NCBI GenBank assembly: GCA_910574635.1
Contig: CAJTCG010000019.1
Coordinates: 1 to 62,737 of the forward strand
DNA length: 62,737 bases
Direction of reading: 5' to 3'
Source of the DNA: Oscillospiraceae bacterium
Lineage (GTDB): Bacteria; Bacillota; Clostridia; Oscillospirales; Oscillospiraceae
The notes below the pieces were generated by a model that was not told the DNA's origin, ran no database searches, and saw only the letters and a program-made list of their open reading frames with translations. Made by a program: the position numbers and the translations under genes. This document shows, one piece after another, positions 59,452-62,737 of the stretch (its first letter is position 1; each line of letters opens with the position of its first letter).

Positions 59452-60021
59452 ATGACAGAGAAAGAAGTCGGTGAACTCTACACACGCTTGGCGTTTCAGT
59501 ACGAGTCCTCGATTGATTCGCTCTTAGCGAGACAAATCATAGACACGGATCTTGCTACTACATCGAGAGAAAAGTTTTATGATTCGCTGAATGAGGAAAA
59601 GCTGCGGACATCTAAAAAAATCAGGGACTACCATGAAACTATGCGCCTATACATGAGGCTGATGACCTGCAAGGATATGGTGTCATTAACCGATTTGGCA
59701 AGGCAATATTCTGAAGAATCTCCTGGATACATTATTCAAAGCTGGATGCGTAGCCGCAACACATTGGAGTTTCTTCGTCAATGGGAGAATGATATGAATG
59801 CGGAATTTGATGATAGGGCCTGTGAGGAACTGATTCATCAGGGACACACAACATCGCTTACTATTACACCATCTTTGTGGATACGAAAGACTCATGCTGT
59901 CGGAATGTATGTAAAACAGGGTAAGGGCGGAGGTGTAAGGGCTTATCCTGAAATTGCTGTAGATTTCCATTTGTGGCTAGATCCGAAAGTGCGATTAGCA
60001 ATTGTTAGGAAGCATATATGA
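59452..60021 (+). CDS. KilA-N-type protein
   Basis: This 189-residue protein has a C-terminal TPSLWIRKTHAVGMYVKQGKGGG...AYPEIAVDFHLWLDPKVRLAIV segment typical of KilA-N DNA-binding domains found in phages and mobile elements. The N-terminal half is helical and charged. The start follows AGGGAGAATAGGATT. It may be cut at the 3' end, since KilA-N proteins often continue further. Confidence 0.65.
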   Translation: MTEKEVGELYTRLAFQYESSIDSLLARQIIDTDLATTSREKFYDSLNEEKLRTSKKIRDYHETMRLYMRLMTCKDMVSLTDLARQYSEESPGYIIQSWMRSRNTLEFLRQWENDMNAEFDDRACEELIHQGHTTSLTITPSLWIRKTHAVGMYVKQGKGGGVRAYPEIAVDFHLWLDPKVRLAIVRKHI

Positions 60022-60475
60022 TTTTGTCAAAGTTAATAGCACCCTTTTACACGGGCATGCTGGGGAAAGCCCCAAATCATACAAACAACGGTGTTCTGGA
60101 AAACAAGATGGCGTTTTACTATGCGGCTACTTCTAGTCGTGATAGGCTCCCCACGTCCCCCGCAGGGAAACAGGCTCTGGTGGTTATATCTCCATCGATA
60201 GCGGTTCATTGGCATAAGTGCTTTCCATCCTCATTTGACCACGCCCTTTAAACGATGATAGAGAAACTCATTTTGCATTGATTTGCACATTTTCATCAAA
60301 TTTTATCAGTCCTGGGCACCACCGTGCTTTTCTGGGAAGTCCAGCCCTATCCAAATCTCTGCATCTTCTCCTATAAAGATTTAAGGGGAAATATGTTGAT
60401 TTTAGGCAGAATATGTGTTATCATAATATAAGATATCATTGTTTACATACTTTATGTGAAGAAGGCTCAGCTCTT
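60022..60475. other. Gap between KilA-N gene and four-gene operon
   Basis: There is no supported gene; short frames here have no ribosome-binding site or recognisable family. A promoter for the following operon lies at 60396-60424. Confidence 0.5.
60396..60424 (+). promoter_or_regulatory. Promoter of the four-gene operon
   Basis: TTGATT (60396-60401) and TATCAT (60419-60424) are 17 bases apart, about 52 bases before the first gene. Confidence 0.5.
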
Positions 60476-60910
60476 ATGGCAATTGAAGAACAAAAATATA
60501 ATAGGGCCTTTTCAATTTTGATTGAGTCACTAGACGAATTGAATTCGAATGATATTCATATTGGAGAACTCGAGCGTGAAATAAAGCGATGGGAAAAGAA
60601 GAAAGAAACAGATTTAAGGACTACACTCATTGCTGCAGTCAATTTCTTTACAAAAGAAAAAATTACTGAATTACATACAGCTTCAGTAGAATTGTTAAAG
60701 TGTGATGATTTTGACGTAGAAGAATATATTTCTCGGTTCTCAGATATTTCTACGGTTAACCTTGGAGATATTGATTTCCTTCTCCAGCGTCAGCGAGAGA
60801 TTAATTCTTTTGAAATTAATCTTAACAGTTCTAACCAGTCTCAGAGGGAAAGGACAAAGTTGAGTAGATTGGCAGACACCTTTTTGAAAGGTGGTGCTAA
60901 TAATGATTAA
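60476..60910 (+). CDS. Unrecognised operon gene 1
   Basis: This 144-residue charged, helical protein (MAIEEQKYNRAFSILIESLDELN) has EREIKRWEKKKETDLRTT suggesting a coiled coil. No membrane segment or known domain is seen. It is the first of four genes with coupled overlaps (8 bases with gene 2). AT-rich codon use differs sharply from the ICEs. Confidence 0.6.
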   Translation: MAIEEQKYNRAFSILIESLDELNSNDIHIGELEREIKRWEKKKETDLRTTLIAAVNFFTKEKITELHTASVELLKCDDFDVEEYISRFSDISTVNLGDIDFLLQRQREINSFEINLNSSNQSQRERTKLSRLADTFLKGGANND

Positions 60911-61226
60911 CATTGTTTTATTTGATGAAGAATCAATTATTAGAGTAGCAACCAAGGCTATTAACTATTTTTCGAGTGATTCTAGTGTACGTATAACAGA
61001 AGATACTATTTGGGTAAATGGTTTATATCTAAGATTTTATTCAAAGCTAATAACAATGAATGTATATAGTCCTATTTTTTCAAAAGATAATATTCAAAGT
61101 TGTCTAAGCTATATTTTATCTGATGAGGAAGTTTTTATTTCAAGCACTAATCAAAAAAGGATATATATTGATACTGTCAATGCAGCAACGAATTTCGATA
61201 TATTTTTTTGTGAAGAAGTGGTATAA
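60903..61226 (+). CDS. Unrecognised operon gene 2
   Basis: This 107-residue protein (MINIVLFDEESIIRVATKAINYF) has a predicted alpha/beta fold with alternating hydrophobic strands. The start follows AAAGGTGG within gene 1 and overlaps its stop by eight bases. Its stop shares bases with the next start (TAATG). The function is unknown. Confidence 0.6.
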   Translation: MINIVLFDEESIIRVATKAINYFSSDSSVRITEDTIWVNGLYLRFYSKLITMNVYSPIFSKDNIQSCLSYILSDEEVFISSTNQKRIYIDTVNAATNFDIFFCEEVV

Positions 61227-61618
61227 TGCATGCAATCAAAAATCTATACATCATTATTTCAATGGTAGTTCTTATGATTATAAGACCCTTCGCTCCTGGA
61301 GAGTGGTTTGGTTCAATAGTTATTGCTGGATTATTTGTCACATGGCTTGATACAATACATAAGATTTGGAAATCAAATTTGGAGTTGCCATTTGAAAAAG
61401 AAAAGGAACGTTACGCAATTGCCCTCATAATAATGACGGGGATTGGTTTAATAATGCTCGTTTTTATAATTGTGAACCTTATTGTTCATATCGAGTGGTT
61501 AAATAGTTCCGTGGTCTTAGATGAAATCACCTTATTGGCGTTACTTCTATGTTTATCTCAAGAGGTAGTTGTGAATTCAATAACTTGCCTAATAAAAAAT
61601 AATTTTAAGGATGAGTGA
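61226..61618 (+). CDS. Unrecognised operon gene 3, membrane protein
   Basis: This 130-residue protein has three to four hydrophobic helices (LYIIISMVVLMII, FGSIVIAGLFVTWL, IALIIMTGIGLIMLVFIIVNLI, ITLLALLLCLSQEVVV). A short charged loop (KSNLELPFEKEKERY) lies between the pairs. It is tightly coupled on both sides. In such a small operon it may be the membrane effector or anchor. Confidence 0.6.
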   Translation: MHAIKNLYIIISMVVLMIIRPFAPGEWFGSIVIAGLFVTWLDTIHKIWKSNLELPFEKEKERYAIALIIMTGIGLIMLVFIIVNLIVHIEWLNSSVVLDEITLLALLLCLSQEVVVNSITCLIKNNFKDE

Positions 61619-61619
61619 T

Positions 61620-62306
61620 ATGGAAGAAATTAAAAATCTTATGGCCAACTTCAAAGGAGAAACTTATGATTTTTGTTTTGAACTTTTGAAACGATATGGA
61701 GGAAGGCCGGAAATTTTTGAATATGTCTGTAAAAACTACAAGAGAAGGCCCAAAAATGGTACAATCCCTGTTGAGCAATACTTCTCCAAAACTGAAATTG
61801 ATGAGTACGAGTCTGTTTATGGTGACACTGTAAATGGGTTATTGAATAGTAATATCAAAAAATGCAATTTTGGTCTGATAGAGCCTAACAATTTTTATAC
61901 ATCTTTATGGGATTCTTTTTGCACAAATTTTGCATCTTTAAAAGAGAGAGCGTTTGCTTTTTATTACACTATTATTGATGCAACTATTCCTTATCAATAT
62001 CTCGGGAAACCAATTTCTATGAGTAATGAGCGATTCAAAGAGATAATTGATAAAAATGAAGCAAGCATTAATAAGATTAAATATATTGCAAAAAGTGGGT
62101 ATACCCAACGGACAGAGGAAGCATCGCTGTTACTTAATTGTTTAGAAGAACTTGAAGACTTTGAATCTAAAGTTGTCGTCCTTGCTCAAGGTATGTCATT
62201 GCTCAATAAGCCTTCTGTTGCAAGGCATTTGGATTTGGATACATTAATCAAACAAATTGATAAAAAAATTGAAGAATTAGAGTCGCAGGAGGGTGGTGAG
62301 GCGTAA
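61620..62306 (+). CDS. Unrecognised operon gene 4
   Basis: This 228-residue soluble protein (MEEIKNLMANFKGETYDFCFELLKRYGG) is mostly helical, with a coiled-coil end (IKQIDKKIEELESQEGGE). The start at 61620 has TAAGG nine bases upstream; an ATG at 61611 is also possible. No catalytic motif is seen. It ends before a terminator region. Confidence 0.6.
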   Translation: MEEIKNLMANFKGETYDFCFELLKRYGGRPEIFEYVCKNYKRRPKNGTIPVEQYFSKTEIDEYESVYGDTVNGLLNSNIKKCNFGLIEPNNFYTSLWDSFCTNFASLKERAFAFYYTIIDATIPYQYLGKPISMSNERFKEIIDKNEASINKIKYIAKSGYTQRTEEASLLLNCLEELEDFESKVVVLAQGMSLLNKPSVARHLDLDTLIKQIDKKIEELESQEGGEA

Positions 62307-62314
62307 ATGATGTC

Positions 62315-62354
62315 ACTCAATCTGAACAATTTTGTGAGATTTGGCAGATTGAGT
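62315..62354. repeat. Inverted repeat after the four-gene operon
   Basis: ACTCAATCTG and CAGATTGAGT form a perfect 10-bp stem with a 20-base loop. No T-run follows directly. Confidence 0.6.
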
Positions 62355-62460
62355 ATGTGTATTTCATCACAAAAATTTTATATTACAAAAGTTTTTGTTG
62401 TTCTATAGATGTAAAAATTTACCAATGTATCTGCATCTTTTTTGTCAACAAAAGACAGCG

Positions 62461-62497
62461 AAAAAGCCTAGAGCCGCAATGGTTCTAGGCTTTTTTT
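62461..62497. terminator. Strong intrinsic terminator
   Basis: AAAAAGCCTAGAGCC and GGTTCTAGGCTTTTTTT form a long stem (one G-T pair) around GCAAT. T-runs occur on both strands, so it can act in both directions. Confidence 0.85.
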
Positions 62498-62638
62498 GTG
62501 CCTGTTTTCCAAACGGTTTCCCTTAATTTTTCCCTTATTCCCATTTAGGTCCCGGAAATGCCTTGAATAAACTTCTCCATCCGTGGTAGTGTCAAGATTA
62601 TTTCGCAAATTAGTATGCAGACTCTGGGTGGAATGAAG

Positions 62639-62737
62639 TCAGCCGGCAATAGAGGTGTCCTCCAGAGCAGCTTCCAGGTGCCTCATATTCATGTACTTCT
62701 TGTTGCCCCACTGCGTGCCGGCTACATGGCGCAGCCG
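62639..62737 (-). CDS. C-terminal end of an unidentified protein (cut by window edge)
   Basis: This open frame enters from the right edge and ends with HVAGTQWGNKKYMNMRHLEAALEDTSIAG and a TGA stop. The end looks like a conserved protein tail, perhaps of a transposase or integrase, but 32 residues are too few to assign it. The terminator at 62461-62497 would serve it. Confidence 0.45.
   Translation of the reverse strand, partial: RLRHVAGTQWGNKKYMNMRHLEAALEDTSIAG

Noticed and set aside
60018..60251. Open frame of 77 codons after the KilA-N gene
   Set aside because: It has no ribosome-binding site or conserved motif; it reads as random frame in a gap.
1..62737. CRISPR array
   Set aside because: The only multi-copy short repeat is the palindrome in element 2. 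Its copies are 0.5 to several kb apart at gene junctions with no regular spacers and no cas genes.
1..62737. tRNA or rRNA genes
   Set aside because: No cloverleaf with a TTCRANYC arm or rRNA-like stretch was noticed at the element ends or elsewhere; integration appears to be in genes and not in tRNA.

Overview
The window is accessory DNA from a Gram-positive gut anaerobe. The best fit is a Clostridia lineage (Oscillospiraceae or Lachnospiraceae). The gene families, the strong AGGAGG ribosome-binding sites and the Tn1549/CTn-like gene order point there; no rRNA or tRNA gene is present to place it more finely. Almost everything belongs to two related integrative and conjugative elements (ICEs), one inserted in the other. 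They are followed by a short AT-rich flank.

Element 1 (1 to about 37793, plus strand, left part outside the window) begins in the last domains of a group II intron that splits its virB4. It continues with coiled-coil, NlpC/P60, DUF4315 and DUF4366 transfer genes, an inserted ParE/Phd-type toxin-antitoxin pair, topoisomerase III, an ArdC-N/metallopeptidase/YodL protein, and a 3213-residue methyltransferase-helicase whose linker is overprinted by tnpV. Then come tandem DUF3849, mobC, the relaxase and a candidate oriT. Its cargo (26.0-32.2 kb) is a VanG-type glycopeptide-resistance cluster: vanR, vanS, a D-Ala-D-Ser-type ligase, vanXY, a hexapeptide acetyltransferase and a serine/alanine racemase without the usual VanT membrane domain. 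VanR-like direct repeats lie before the ligase operon and before an extra membrane-anchored protein gene. The element ends with a sigma-like factor, a conserved non-coding region, tnpW and two overlapping large serine recombinases.

Element 2 (about 37794 to 58.99 kb, minus strand) has the same backbone but is more GC-rich. Read in transcription order it holds parB-like, a DUF7768-like gene, a C5 methyltransferase, ardA, pcfB, virD4, a Maff2-like gene, trbL, an MT-A70 methylase, prgI, virB4, NlpC/P60, DUF4315, DUF4366, two Cys-rich small genes, mobC, the relaxase and oriT. Cargo (a regulator and a MATE exporter with an attenuator leader plus a Cys-rich KTR gene) follows, then sigma, the non-coding region, tnpW and a recombinase. 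That recombinase is cut after its catalytic domain exactly where element 1 ends, so element 1 apparently jumped into the recombinase gene of element 2 and should have immobilised it.

Two features of element 2 stand out. First, a 19-bp palindrome (TCTGGACAC-S-GTGTCCAGA) occurs 11 times, almost always at gene junctions, including beside oriT and before the relaxase, pcfB, prgI and MT-A70 genes; I saw none in element 1. It looks like an element-wide operator, and the ParB/KorB-like protein is one candidate binder. Second, five element 2 genes (relaxase, virB4, MT-A70, pcfB, ardA) have ideal ribosome-binding sites but apparently non-AUG starts (CTG, CTG, ATC, ATT, ATA).

The right flank (59-62.7 kb) is AT-rich. 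It holds a recombinase remnant, a KilA-N-type protein, an unrecognised four-gene overlapping operon that includes one membrane protein, a strong terminator and the 3' end of an unidentified gene on the minus strand.
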